A stretch of 64,000 nt of DNA from CAMCQY01 sp044370415. GTDB lineage: Bacteria; Planctomycetota; Planctomycetia; Pirellulales; UBA1268. This document shows positions 34,936-44,975 of this stretch, piece after piece. The DNA lies in the NCBI GenBank assembly GCA_044370415.1, contig JBILVO010000004.1:1-64000 (forward strand), in the 5' to 3' direction. Both the position numbers and the translations under genes were made by a program. Position 1 is the stretch's first letter. The number at the start of each line of letters is the position of its first letter. The notes beneath the pieces are model-generated. The model worked only from the letters and a program-made list of their open reading frames with translations, searched no databases and had not been told where the DNA came from.

Positions 34936-35709
34936 ATGGCCATCGGCGAAACCATCCGCAACTCCCAGATCTGGAAGAGCATCTTCCGGCATCCGATGCC
35001 GCTCGACAGGCGGAACCGGATCGTCGTGATGCTGACGAACTTCTTCCTGCACCTTCACCCGGTGTCGATCAAGAAGCAGGGCATCGCCCTGTCGTTCACC
35101 TGGTGCATGGGCGGCGTGACCTTCTTCCTGTTCCTCGTGGAGACGGTCACCGGCGTGCTGCTGATGTTCTACTACCGTCCCACGCTCGAGTGGGCCTACA
35201 ACGACATCCTCGCTCTCCGCGACGTCACGAGCCTCGGCATCCTGCGGGAGCTCCATCGCTGGGGAGCCCATGCGATGGTGATCACCACGTGGCTGCACAT
35301 GTATCGCGTGTTCCTCACCGGCAGCTACAAGCCGCCGCGCGAGTTCAACTGGGTGATTGGCGTGATCCTGCTGTTGCTCACGCTCTTGCTCTCGTTCACC
35401 GGCTACCTCCTGCCGTGGGACCAGCTGGCGATCTGGGCCATCACGGTCGGCTCCAACATGGCCCGCGCCACCCCGATCCTCGGCTACGAGGGCCCCGGCC
35501 AGCAGCTGCTCACGATCGGCGGGATCGACATGATCACCGACGGCTCCGACGCGAGGTTCGGCCTGCTCGGCGCCCGCTTCGTGGGCGAGGAAACGCTCAA
35601 CCGCTTCTACGTGCTGCACTGCATCGCCATCCCGCTCGTGGTGGCACTGCTCCTGGCGATCCACTTCTGGCGCGTGCGAAAGGACGGCGGCATCAGCGGG
35701 CCGCTGTAG
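34936..35709 (+). CDS. qcrB: Cytochrome b, N-terminal (b6-like) subunit
   Basis: A 257-residue diheme membrane subunit. Heme ligands are in ELHRWGAHAMVITTWLHMYR (His-x13-His) and LHCIAIPLVVALLLAIHFW (His-x14-His). The 14-residue spacing of the second pair is that of cytochrome b6, and the gene is split from its subunit-IV partner as in b6f complexes. It transfers electrons from quinol across the membrane. Lies 66 bases after the Rieske gene and 10 before the next. Confidence 0.94.
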   Translation: MAIGETIRNSQIWKSIFRHPMPLDRRNRIVVMLTNFFLHLHPVSIKKQGIALSFTWCMGGVTFFLFLVETVTGVLLMFYYRPTLEWAYNDILALRDVTSLGILRELHRWGAHAMVITTWLHMYRVFLTGSYKPPREFNWVIGVILLLLTLLLSFTGYLLPWDQLAIWAITVGSNMARATPILGYEGPGQQLLTIGGIDMITDGSDARFGLLGARFVGEETLNRFYVLHCIAIPLVVALLLAIHFWRVRKDGGISGPL

Positions 35710-35719
35710 ACCGAACCCC

Positions 35720-37045
35720 ATGCACTCAAACGGCTTTTTTCTCAAGGACGTCGCCGGCTTCCTGGGCGGCTACTACACGTTCGTAGCGCTGATGAACGGC
35801 GTCGCCGCCTTCATTCTCTGGCGCCGTAAGAACCAGCCCGGCTGGGCCGTGGTCTGGGCGACGTTCGCCGGGATCATGATGATCCTCGCCAGCCTGGCGC
35901 TGTCCGGCTCGGCCTCGCTGGTGCCGGCGCTGCCGCTGTCGGCCCGCATGCTGGTCAACACGCTCTCCGGTCCGGTGCTCTACACGCTCGGCACGACGGC
36001 GCTGTTCACGATCTTGTTCGTCTTCCGGCGGTTCTTCGTGAAGCCGATGGTCGCCTGGACGATCCTCAACGCTGCCCTCGTGCTGATGGGCCTCTCAATG
36101 GCCGACGAGAACTTCGCCTCCATCGTCATGAAGCCCGACAACGTGCCGATCGTCGGCCTGGTGTTCCTGCTGGCCTTCTTCACCTGGCTCGCGACGAGCA
36201 AGGCCGTCGTCAACGACGACAGGATCGCGCAGGGCCTGCCCCCGCTCGAGAAACTCGACGACGAGAAGGTGCTCGTGTGGCCCGACTTGGTCTACACGGA
36301 GCTGATCTGCATGATCGCCGTGTCGGCGTTCCTGCTCGTCTGGGCGATCTTCCTCCAGGCGCCGCTCGAGGAGCCGGCCAGCAGCGTCAAGACTCCCAAC
36401 CCGTCGAAAGCGCCGTGGTACTTCCTTGGGTTGCAGGAGATGCTCGTCTACTTCGATCCCTGGTATGCGGGAGTCGTGCTGCCGAGCCTGGTCGTATTCG
36501 GCCTGATGGCGATGCCCTACCTGGACTTCAACAAGAAGGGCAACGGCTACTACTCGATCGAGGAGCGCAAGTTCAGCTACCTCGTGTACCAGTTCGGTTT
36601 TTTCGAACTCTGGATCACGCTGATCATCCTCGGCACGTTCCTCCGTGGCCCCAACTGGAACTTCTTCGGGCCGTTCGAGTATTGGACTCCCTACAAGGTC
36701 GAGGTGCTCAACAACGTCGATCTTCCGCAGATGTTCTGGGTCAACCTGCTCGACCGCCCGCTGCCTCGTGCGCCGCAGGGCGCAAGCGCGTTGACTCAGG
36801 TCGGAACCATCTTGCTGCGTGAATCGCCGGGGATCGTGCTGATGGGAGCCTACCTCTTGCTCCTGCCGCCGCTGCTCGCGGTCACCGTGTTCCGTTCGTT
36901 CTTCGCCAAGATGGGTTTCGTGCGGTACATGCTGATGGCGAACCTGATGCTGCTGATGTTGTCGCTGCCACTGAAGATGATCCTGCGGTGGACGCTCAAC
37001 CTGAAATACATCGTGAGCATTCCCGAATTCTCTCTCAACTTCTAG
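35720..37045 (+). CDS. Cytochrome b C-terminal (subunit IV-like) protein, enlarged
   Basis: A 441-residue membrane protein with about eleven hydrophobic segments. The subunit-IV quinol-site motif is PNPSKAPWYFLGLQEML near residue 232, after which three TM helices would be expected. About 200 extra residues precede the motif, with five to six TM helices (GGYYTFVALMNGVAAFIL through VFLLAFFTWLAT). Further TM segments also follow it. It thus looks like subunit IV with an added N-terminal membrane domain of unknown role. Confidence 0.85.
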   Translation: MHSNGFFLKDVAGFLGGYYTFVALMNGVAAFILWRRKNQPGWAVVWATFAGIMMILASLALSGSASLVPALPLSARMLVNTLSGPVLYTLGTTALFTILFVFRRFFVKPMVAWTILNAALVLMGLSMADENFASIVMKPDNVPIVGLVFLLAFFTWLATSKAVVNDDRIAQGLPPLEKLDDEKVLVWPDLVYTELICMIAVSAFLLVWAIFLQAPLEEPASSVKTPNPSKAPWYFLGLQEMLVYFDPWYAGVVLPSLVVFGLMAMPYLDFNKKGNGYYSIEERKFSYLVYQFGFFELWITLIILGTFLRGPNWNFFGPFEYWTPYKVEVLNNVDLPQMFWVNLLDRPLPRAPQGASALTQVGTILLRESPGIVLMGAYLLLLPPLLAVTVFRSFFAKMGFVRYMLMANLMLLMLSLPLKMILRWTLNLKYIVSIPEFSLNF

Positions 37046-37135
37046 GAGCCGGGCCGTCGCTTCCGGACGCCACGGCGGTGCCGTCGCGAACGGCCTCCGC
37101 CCCGCACCCCCGGAACCCCTCACGCTCGGACACCG

Positions 37136-40100
37136 ATGCCTGCCACAGAACAGACCTGGCGTAATTTGAAGGTGCTGCACGTCGTCTTCGGCGTCGTGGC
37201 CATCCTGCTGCTGCTGGCGACCGTGCTCATGCTGGCGATCGACCACGACCGCCCGTGGAAGAAGTACCAGCGGGAGTTCCGCGCCCTCGAGACCTGGTCG
37301 GCGGCCGCCCGGATCGACGAGCAGGAGTCGCGTTCGTTCGCCGAGCAGTCCACGACGCTGGAGGCAGCGGTCGCCGAGGCCCGCCGCGCGAGCCTCGATC
37401 CCTCGCTGGCCGACGCCTTCATCGCCCAGGTCCGCAGCGTGCCGGCCGACGCCGAGGCCGCGGACCGGGCCAAGCTCGACATCGACCAGCTGCAGTCCCA
37501 ACCCGACCCCGAGCAGCGGCTCGTGCTCCGCGGAGACCTGCTCGCGCGGCTGCGCGACATCGTCGGCCGTGCCAAGTTCCGCGAGGACCTGCTCGCGGGC
37601 CAGCTCAAGCTCCGCAAGGCCGAGCTCGACAAGAACCGCGCCGACTACGAGCTCGCCGTCGCTGAGGACGCCGCCCAGGAGAAGCTCGTCGCGCTGCTGG
37701 CGGTCGCCGACGCCAAGCGGGCCGAGGTGACGACCGCCACGCTCGACTTCCAGACAGCTAACACGCACCGCAAGACGCTCGACGCCATGCTGCGGAAGCT
37801 CACGGCGGACGAGGACGCCGCGGCCAAGGCTCTCGCCGACCATCGCGGCAAGCTCGGCCAGCTCGCCAAGGCGCTCAAGGAGCGGGCGCCCAACGCCGGC
37901 AAGTCGCTCCTGGAGCTGCCGGTGCTCGACGCGTTCAACGGACCGCTCCGTGTCGACCAGATCTGGCTGCCACAGCTGACGCTCAACAACAACTTCCGCG
38001 ACGTGGCCCGGTTCGACCGCTGCGTCACCTGCCACAAGGGCATGGACAAGTCGGTGCCCGGATCACCCACCGACCCCGCCTACCGGCAGACGGAAATGGT
38101 CACGGTTTCGCTGCCGGCCCCCGCGAAGGCGTCGGAGAAGCAGGCCGGCGACGGCAACGCCCAGCTCGAGGACGCCTACGGATTCCACATCGCCCCGCGC
38201 GGCCTGTTCCGCCCCGAGGATCCGACCGTCAGCACCGTGCTGCCGGAGTCACCCGCGGCTGCAGCGGGCCTGATGAGCGGCGACGTCATCGTTGACATCG
38301 GCGGGGGCAAGACGCTCGCCCGCCAGATGGCGGTCACGAGCCTGCTGGAGACGCCCAGTTCGGGCAAGCCGCTGGAGCTCACCGTCCGCCGTGGCGTGCC
38401 GCAGCCCTACGCGACGCACCCGCGGCTCGATCTCTTCGTCGGTTCCACCAGCCCGCATCCGATGCAGACGTTCGGCTGCACGGTCTGCCACCAGGGGCAG
38501 GGGAGTGCGACCAGTTTCAAGTGGTCGTCGCACACGCCCAATACGCCGAAGCAGGGGCACGAGTGGCATGACGAGCATGGTTGGTTCAACAACCACCACT
38601 GGATTTACCCGATGCTGCCGCAGCGGTTCGAGGAGTCGAGCTGCCTGAAATGCCACCACCAGGTCGTCGACCTCGAGCCGACCGAGCGGTTCCCCGAGCC
38701 GCCGGCGCCGAAGCTCGTGGAGGGCTACCACCTGATCCGGCAGTACGGCTGCTACGGCTGCCACGAGATCAACGGCTGGTCCGGCCCCGACAAGCGGATC
38801 GGCCCCGACATGCGGCTGGGGCCCAACTACCACGAGGTGGCGGAGGCGGTCTCCGCCGATCCCGGCCTGGCGGCGCTCGGCCCGACGGCGAACCGCTGGG
38901 TGGAGGAAGTCCGCTCGAGTCCCGACGGTCGGCAGTCGCGCGAGCGGCTCCGCGAATTGCTCGAGCGCGACGCTGCCGCCGGCGACGCCGCGAAACTGCA
39001 GCCGCGTTCGCATCAGCTCGCCGTGCTGCTCAAGGACCCCGAGACGCCGGGAACGCTGCCGAAGGTCGGCCCGAGCCTGCGGCACGTCGCCAGCAAGGTC
39101 GGCTTCGACTGGCTTTACTCCTGGCTGCGAAATCCCCAGGACTTCCGCCCGAGCACGAAGATGCCCCGCTTCTTCGGCCTCTGGGAGCACCTCGAGGGGA
39201 AGGGACTCGAGGAATCGATGCGCTACGAGCCGCTCGAGATCCGCTCGATGATCGCCTACCTGCAGCGCTCGAGCCAACCGTTCGAGTACGTGAAGCCCTA
39301 CGACGGCATCACCGCCGCCCCCGACGTGGTCAGGGGCAGGAAGGTGGTCGAGGTGCGCGGGTGCCTCGCCTGCCACCAGCACGCCGACTTCCCGGCCGCG
39401 ACCAGCACCCACGGCCCGAACCTGTCGCGGATCGGAGCCAAGGTCGCCTCCCTGCCGCGCGGCAAGGACTGGCTCTACAGCTGGCTCCGCGAGCCCGCCC
39501 GCTACCATCCGCGGACCATCATGCCCAACGTGCTCCTCGAGCCGGTGACGCTCGCCGACGGCAAGGTCAGCGACCCTGCGGCCGACGCGACCGCCTACCT
39601 GCTGCAGTCGACCGAGCAGTGGAAGCCCACCGAGATCCCGGCGGCCGCCTCGCTCACGGACGACGAGCGCAAGGCGCTCGACGAGCTGGCGCTGATGTAT
39701 CTCAAGGAACGGTTCCCCACCACCAAGGCCCAGGAGGTGCTCGCCTCGGGACTCTCGGCCGACCAGTCCCGGATCCAGGGGGACGAACAGATGCTGCTCG
39801 GCCTCGCGCCGGCGAACCGTGACGCCACCTTGCTGCACTACGTCGGCAAGAAGACCATCGCCAAGCTCGCCTGCGCCTCCTGCCACGACATCCCCGGGTT
39901 CGAGGACGCCAAGGCGGCCGGCGCGGCGCTGGCCGACTGGGGCCGCAAGGACCCCTCGAAGATCGCGTTCGAGCAGGTCTCGCACTTCGTCATGCACCAG
40001 CTTGCCGACGGCCATGGCCATGGCCACGGGCATGCCCACGACAAGACCCATGCTCAGCACCAGGCGCAGGCCCACGCTCCGGGCCATGCCCAAGCCCACG

Positions 40101-41731
40101 GCACGCAACCAGGGCACGCCGCGACGCATGCGGAGAAGGACGGCCACGGCACCCCGCAGGACGATTCGTTGGCCACCGATCTGGCCTACGCGTCCACCGA
40201 GACCCCGCACCTGAATCCCGAATCGGTCGATTCCGACACCGGCTTCTTCCTCGAGAAGCTCCTCGCGCACGAGCGTGAGGGCTTCCTCTGGCAGAAGCTG
40301 CGGGCGCCGCGGAGCTACGACTACAAGAAGGCGGAGAACAAGAGCTATAACGAGCGCTACCGCATGCCGAAGTTCCCTTTCGACGACCGGCAGCGGGAGG
40401 CGGTGATGACCTTCGTGCTGGGGCTTGTCGCGGAGCCGCCCGCACCGCAATTCGTGAGCCGGCCCGACGCCCGTGAGCAGGCCCGGCTCGACGGCCTCAA
40501 GGTCGCGGAACAGTACAACTGCGGTGGCTGTCATGCGCTGCAGATGGATCGCTGGGACGTCCGCTACAAGCCGGGCTCCCTCGGCGATGCTTCCGAGGTG
40601 GCGGACTATCCGTTCCTGTCGCCGCACTTCACCGACCAGGATGTGCAGAAATCGCTCGCCGTCGACCGGCAGGGCAGGCGGCACGCCCGGCTCGTCGGCA
40701 TGCCGGTGCTCGACCCGGCCACCGGCCGGCCACAGTTCGTCGACGAGGACGGCGTCCCGATCGAGGAGGGAGACACCGAGGCGGCTCCGCACCAGCCCGT
40801 GATGCTCTGGCACGACGCGCTCGTCGATGGCCAGCCCAGGATCGTCGGCGGCCAGAACGTCGTCGTGCCGATCGATGCCGTGAAGGCCGGCACCCACTAT
40901 CCCTCCCGCGGCGGCGATCTCGCCCGCCTGCTGTTCCCGGTCGTAATCGCCGACGAGAAGCAGATCAACCCGAACGTCAAGGCCGACGACGCCTGGGGCT
41001 GGCTGCCGCCGCCGCTTGTGGGCGAGGGGAAGAAGGTGCAGTCCGGCTGGCTGCACAAGTTCCTGCTCAACCCGCAGACCATCCGGCCGTCCGCCGTGCT
41101 GCGGATGCCGCGGTTCAACTTCCAGTCGTCGGAGGCGGCCGCCCTGGTCGAATACTTCGCGGCCGTCGACGGCGCCGACTCGCCCTACGTCTATGATCCG
41201 CGTCTCGACGAGAGCTCGCTCGCCGCGACGGAGCAGGGCAAGCCCGGCCACCTCGAGGGCGCGCTCAAGATCGTCACCAACAACAACTACTGCGTGAAGT
41301 GCCACCTCGTCGGCAGCTACTCGCCGCCGGGCAACCCGAAGGCGCTCGCGCCGCAGCTGGAGCGGGTGCACGAGCGGCTGCGGCCCGACTACGTGCACAA
41401 TTGGATCGCCAATCCGAAGCGCTACCTGCCCTACACCGGCATGCCGGTGAACATCCCGTACGACAAGCCTGTGAGCCAGGATCTCTACGCGGGCACGAGC
41501 GAGCAGCAGGTAGACGCCCTCACGGATCTGCTCATGCACTTCGACGCCTTCGCCAAGCGGAGCCTGTCGCTGGAGGCCTACCTACGGCAGCAGCCCGCCC
41601 CCCAGCAGGGGCAGCAGCCGGCTGCCAGCGTGTCTCCCGGCGAGCAGCCCGTTCCCGACACAACGCCTGCCGAACGGCGGGTTCCGCCGCAGGCGTCAGC
41701 CTCCCGAGGGCCGTCCACGGCGCTAAACTGA
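37136..41731 (+). CDS. Giant octaheme cytochrome c with PDZ and His-rich segments
   Basis: A 1531-residue protein anchored by one N-terminal TM (VLHVVFGVVAILLLLATVLM). A long coiled coil follows (about 50-290). Eight CxxCH heme sites lie near residues 295, 446, 502, 538, 742, 911, 1127 and 1385. Between the first two hemes sits a PDZ-like domain (about 349-421; TVLPESPAAAAGLMSGDVIV). A His/Gly/Ala-rich stretch occupies about 958-1005. It replaces the usual cytochrome c1/c of the bc complex and likely wires it to the oxidase. No other multidomain protein of this layout is familiar to me. Same strand, 90 bases after the preceding gene. Confidence 0.88.
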   Translation: MPATEQTWRNLKVLHVVFGVVAILLLLATVLMLAIDHDRPWKKYQREFRALETWSAAARIDEQESRSFAEQSTTLEAAVAEARRASLDPSLADAFIAQVRSVPADAEAADRAKLDIDQLQSQPDPEQRLVLRGDLLARLRDIVGRAKFREDLLAGQLKLRKAELDKNRADYELAVAEDAAQEKLVALLAVADAKRAEVTTATLDFQTANTHRKTLDAMLRKLTADEDAAAKALADHRGKLGQLAKALKERAPNAGKSLLELPVLDAFNGPLRVDQIWLPQLTLNNNFRDVARFDRCVTCHKGMDKSVPGSPTDPAYRQTEMVTVSLPAPAKASEKQAGDGNAQLEDAYGFHIAPRGLFRPEDPTVSTVLPESPAAAAGLMSGDVIVDIGGGKTLARQMAVTSLLETPSSGKPLELTVRRGVPQPYATHPRLDLFVGSTSPHPMQTFGCTVCHQGQGSATSFKWSSHTPNTPKQGHEWHDEHGWFNNHHWIYPMLPQRFEESSCLKCHHQVVDLEPTERFPEPPAPKLVEGYHLIRQYGCYGCHEINGWSGPDKRIGPDMRLGPNYHEVAEAVSADPGLAALGPTANRWVEEVRSSPDGRQSRERLRELLERDAAAGDAAKLQPRSHQLAVLLKDPETPGTLPKVGPSLRHVASKVGFDWLYSWLRNPQDFRPSTKMPRFFGLWEHLEGKGLEESMRYEPLEIRSMIAYLQRSSQPFEYVKPYDGITAAPDVVRGRKVVEVRGCLACHQHADFPAATSTHGPNLSRIGAKVASLPRGKDWLYSWLREPARYHPRTIMPNVLLEPVTLADGKVSDPAADATAYLLQSTEQWKPTEIPAAASLTDDERKALDELALMYLKERFPTTKAQEVLASGLSADQSRIQGDEQMLLGLAPANRDATLLHYVGKKTIAKLACASCHDIPGFEDAKAAGAALADWGRKDPSKIAFEQVSHFVMHQLADGHGHGHGHAHDKTHAQHQAQAHAPGHAQAHGTQPGHAATHAEKDGHGTPQDDSLATDLAYASTETPHLNPESVDSDTGFFLEKLLAHEREGFLWQKLRAPRSYDYKKAENKSYNERYRMPKFPFDDRQREAVMTFVLGLVAEPPAPQFVSRPDAREQARLDGLKVAEQYNCGGCHALQMDRWDVRYKPGSLGDASEVADYPFLSPHFTDQDVQKSLAVDRQGRRHARLVGMPVLDPATGRPQFVDEDGVPIEEGDTEAAPHQPVMLWHDALVDGQPRIVGGQNVVVPIDAVKAGTHYPSRGGDLARLLFPVVIADEKQINPNVKADDAWGWLPPPLVGEGKKVQSGWLHKFLLNPQTIRPSAVLRMPRFNFQSSEAAALVEYFAAVDGADSPYVYDPRLDESSLAATEQGKPGHLEGALKIVTNNNYCVKCHLVGSYSPPGNPKALAPQLERVHERLRPDYVHNWIANPKRYLPYTGMPVNIPYDKPVSQDLYAGTSEQQVDALTDLLMHFDAFAKRSLSLEAYLRQQPAPQQGQQPAASVSPGEQPVPDTTPAERRVPPQASASRGPSTALN

Positions 41732-41829
41732 TTCATGATGGGAGACGGCATCCAGCAGTCGATCCACCTGGCTATCCCTCAGCACGGCGAACCCCAGCCA
41801 CGTCCAGCACCACCCGACCGGAGCGAACC

Positions 41830-42639
41830 ATGACCACTCGTTCGAACAGCACATGCGCACGCCGCCTCGCCACCTGCGCCGCCGGCCTCGCCGCCGGCCT
41901 CGCTCTGGGCATCGGTGCGGCCTCGGCCGGCGCCGAGGAATGGGGCACGATCAAGGGGCGGTTCCTCTTCGGGGGCACGCCGCCGACGGCCGCGGAGATC
42001 AAGGCAGACAAGGACGTCGAGGTCTGCGGCAAGCACAAGCTCGTCAATGAGGAACTCTCCATCGGCTCCGACAAGGGGCTCGGCAACGTGGTCGTATTCG
42101 TGCGTGACAAGGAAGTGAAGATCCATCCCGACGCCGCCGCGGGCAAGACCGAGAAGGTCGTCCTCGACAACAAGGACTGCCGGTTCACCCCCCACGTCGC
42201 GTTCGTGCAGACCGGACAGCCGTTCATCCTCAAGAACTCCGACACCGTCGGCCACAACAGCAACGTGGCCACGCTCAAGAACCCGCCGTCCAACAGCCTG
42301 ATCCCGGCCGGCGGCGAGTCGAGCATCACGTTCGCCAACGACGAGGCGATCCCCGCGCAGGTAACGTGCAACATCCATCCGTGGATGAAGGCCTGGGTGC
42401 TCGTGCGGCCCAATCCCTACGCCGCCGTTTCGAAGGCCGACGGCAGCTTCGAGATCAAGAACGTGCCGGCCGGCGAGGTCGAACTGCAGTTCTGGCACGA
42501 GAAGGCCGGCTACATCGGCGAGGTTACCGTCGGCGGCAAGACCGAGAAGATCTCCAAGGGCCGCAAGAAGGTGAAGGTCGCCGCGGCGGGCACCGACCTC
42601 GGCGACATGACCCTGGCTCCGGCCCTCTTCCAGAAGTGA
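41830..42639 (+). CDS. Exported cupredoxin-like protein (copy 1)
   Basis: A 269-residue exported protein with a signal peptide (CAAGLAAGLALGIGAASAGA). A possible type-1 copper site is visible: His in NSDTVGHNSN and Cys/His/Met in CNIHPWM. The C-terminal part (SFEIKNVPAGEVELQFWHEK) resembles a CNA-B/carboxypeptidase-regulatory-like beta domain. Similar proteins are labelled methylamine-utilization or plastocyanin-like. By position it could carry electrons from the bc complex to the oxidase, or supply copper. The copper-binding assignment is inference. Six bases before its paralogue. Confidence 0.75.
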   Translation: MTTRSNSTCARRLATCAAGLAAGLALGIGAASAGAEEWGTIKGRFLFGGTPPTAAEIKADKDVEVCGKHKLVNEELSIGSDKGLGNVVVFVRDKEVKIHPDAAAGKTEKVVLDNKDCRFTPHVAFVQTGQPFILKNSDTVGHNSNVATLKNPPSNSLIPAGGESSITFANDEAIPAQVTCNIHPWMKAWVLVRPNPYAAVSKADGSFEIKNVPAGEVELQFWHEKAGYIGEVTVGGKTEKISKGRKKVKVAAAGTDLGDMTLAPALFQK

Positions 42640-42645
42640 CGTCTC

Positions 42646-43530
42646 ATGACCAGGCTCCCTCCCGTTCTTTTCGTCGCCTCGTGTTTCGTGATGCTCCAGG
42701 GCTGCGGCCCGACGCGTCTCGCCGCGCCAATCGCCGACGCCGGGGCCGCTGAGAAGATTCGTGCGACCCTCGTCGCCGCTTCGGCGGGCGGCGGTGGTGG
42801 CGGGACGGCCGCTGCCACCGGCACGGGCTGGGCCACGCTCAAGGGCCGCTTCACGTTTGCTGGCACTCCCGGCCAGGCCAAGGCTCTCGTCGTCGACAAG
42901 GACACCGAGGTCTGCTCGAAGGGCGGCATGAAACTCTTGGACCGGTCGCTGCTGGTCGATCCGTCCAGCAAGGGCCTCGCCAACGTCGTGGTCTTCGCCC
43001 GTAAGACCAGCCGCGTGAAGGAGGCTGACGCCTCCGGCACCCCGCCGGTGTTCGACCAGAAGAACTGCGAATTCCTCACGCCGGTGTTCGCCGCCCGCGT
43101 CGGCCAGCCGATCGACGTGAAGAACAGCGACCCCGTGGGCCACAACACGAACGTCGCGGGTACGAGCTTCAATCAGCTCATTCCGGCCGGCGCCGGCACG
43201 CTGTTCAAGCCCGATTCCGAGACCGGCATGCCGACGATGGTGACCTGCAACATCCACCCGTGGATGAAGGCCTACGCCGTCTTCCGGAAAGACGGCTACG
43301 TCTCGGTCAGCGCCGCGGACGGCTCGTTCACCATCCCCGACCTGCCCGCGGGCGAGACCATCGAATTCCAGGTCTGGCACGAGCGTTCCAGCGGCCCCAA
43401 CGGCGCGGTGGGCATCGACAAGCCCGACCTGAAGTGGACGCCAAAGGGCCGCTTCCAGATCAAGCTCCAGGAAAACGAGGTCAAGGATCTCGGCGCCCTC
43501 GAGGTGCCGGCCTCCGCGATCGGCACGTGA
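42646..43530 (+). CDS. Cupredoxin-like lipoprotein (copy 2)
   Basis: A 294-residue paralogue of the preceding gene with a lipobox (LQGC) instead of a cleaved signal, so it should be lipid-anchored. The same putative copper ligands are present: NSDPVGHNTN and CNIHPWM. A Gly/Ala linker (about residues 45-58) follows the anchor. Shared stretches (KGLANVVVF, DLPAGETIEFQVWHE) show tandem duplication followed by divergence. One soluble and one lipid-anchored copy suggests separate stations on one electron or copper route. Confidence 0.75.
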   Translation: MTRLPPVLFVASCFVMLQGCGPTRLAAPIADAGAAEKIRATLVAASAGGGGGGTAAATGTGWATLKGRFTFAGTPGQAKALVVDKDTEVCSKGGMKLLDRSLLVDPSSKGLANVVVFARKTSRVKEADASGTPPVFDQKNCEFLTPVFAARVGQPIDVKNSDPVGHNTNVAGTSFNQLIPAGAGTLFKPDSETGMPTMVTCNIHPWMKAYAVFRKDGYVSVSAADGSFTIPDLPAGETIEFQVWHERSSGPNGAVGIDKPDLKWTPKGRFQIKLQENEVKDLGALEVPASAIGT

Positions 43531-43571
43531 CACCGTCGTCCCCGCTCCCCGTTTTGCACGCCACCAAGCCT

Positions 43572-44819
43572 ATGAACCTCCTCTCTGCCTGCCGCATCCT
43601 GCCCGCGACACTCGCCGCTTGTCTCGCGCTTGCCGCCACCGGTTGCGGCACCACGCCACCGGCATCCTTCCGTCCCAACATGGTGGAGGCTGCGGCGCCA
43701 TCCGCCGAGAAGGACTCGATCTCCGCCGAGCAGGCGCTCACGCCTGCCCAGCGAAAGCAGGTCGCCACCATCCTCCTCGCCATGTTCGGCACGCCCGACA
43801 ATCCCGTGGCGCTGCCCGAGACGGGCCTCGACGAGGCGAAGTTGCACCTGTGCGCCGGCCCGGTCCGCAGCGACATCGTGGGCCGCAAGAACGGCCTCTA
43901 CCGCGAGCACTGTGCCCACTGCCACGGCATCAGCGGCGACGGTCTCGGCCCAACGGCCGCATTCCTCAACCCCTACCCCCGCGACTATCGGCCTGGCGTT
44001 TTCAAGTTCAAGAGCACCGAGCGGGCCGACAAGCCGACGCACGCCGACCTCGTGCGCATCCTCCACAACGGCATCCCCGGCACGTCGATGCCGTCGTTCG
44101 CACTCCTGAGCGCGGCCCAGGTCGACGCGCTCGCCGAGTACGTGAAATACCTCAGCATCCGCGGCGAGACCGAACTGGCGCTCATGCGGGCGTTCTTTGA
44201 GCTCGACGACGACGCCCAGGGCACTCTGCCGGAGACGAAGGAGTTCCTCGTCGGCGAGACCCTAACGCCGATCGCGGAAAAGTGGCAGGCAGCCGCGGCC
44301 GCACAGATTCCGGTGCCGGTGATGCCTGCCGACCTCGACATGACCGCCTCCATCGCCAAGGGGCGCGAGCTCTTCTACGGCGACAAGGCCAACTGCGTGA
44401 AGTGCCACGGCCCCACCGCTCTCGGCGACGGTCAGGCCAACGATTACGACGACTGGAACAAGAACGTCCACAAGATCACCAACAAGCTGGTGAAGCTCCG
44501 CGAGTCCGAGAATGGCCTTGACGCGGGGCAGCGGACCTGGGCCAACGAGTTCTCGCAGGTGCTCGCCGGCGACGCGCTCAGGCCCCGGACGATTCCGCCG
44601 CGAAACCTGCGGCAGGGCGTCTACCGCGGCGGTCGCCGTCCGATCGACCTCTACTACCGGATCCACGCCGGCATCAACGGCGCGCCGATGCCGGCCGCCA
44701 AGGGCACCATCTCGCCGGAGGACATCTGGCACATCGTCAACTACATCCAGTCGCTGCCCTATGACTTCGACGGCGAACTCGGGGCGGATCGACCGATGGT
44801 GGCACAGGATCGGTACTGA
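43572..44819 (+). CDS. Diheme cytochrome c, lipoprotein
   Basis: A 415-residue cytochrome c with a probable lipobox (ATGC) and two CxxCH sites: CAHCHG (about residue 116) and CVKCHG (about 276). Each is followed by a Met-containing segment that could supply the axial ligand (GTSMPSF and GAPMPAA). Both halves match cytochrome-c class I domains. It sits between the copper proteins and coxB, so it probably donates electrons to the CuA site. Start ATG 43572. Confidence 0.88.
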   Translation: MNLLSACRILPATLAACLALAATGCGTTPPASFRPNMVEAAAPSAEKDSISAEQALTPAQRKQVATILLAMFGTPDNPVALPETGLDEAKLHLCAGPVRSDIVGRKNGLYREHCAHCHGISGDGLGPTAAFLNPYPRDYRPGVFKFKSTERADKPTHADLVRILHNGIPGTSMPSFALLSAAQVDALAEYVKYLSIRGETELALMRAFFELDDDAQGTLPETKEFLVGETLTPIAEKWQAAAAAQIPVPVMPADLDMTASIAKGRELFYGDKANCVKCHGPTALGDGQANDYDDWNKNVHKITNKLVKLRESENGLDAGQRTWANEFSQVLAGDALRPRTIPPRNLRQGVYRGGRRPIDLYYRIHAGINGAPMPAAKGTISPEDIWHIVNYIQSLPYDFDGELGADRPMVAQDRY

Positions 44820-44975
44820 GTCGAGGAATCCCGGCCGGGCACGGCCGCCGCGGGGCGGACGGCGAAAACACGACACGCAAGAAACGTTCAAGCAAGAGAC
44901 ATCCGAGACGGTGACGACGGCCCCGCCGGGCCGCGGTGATCCGAGACACGCGAACACGACGGTGGAGCGATCGAC

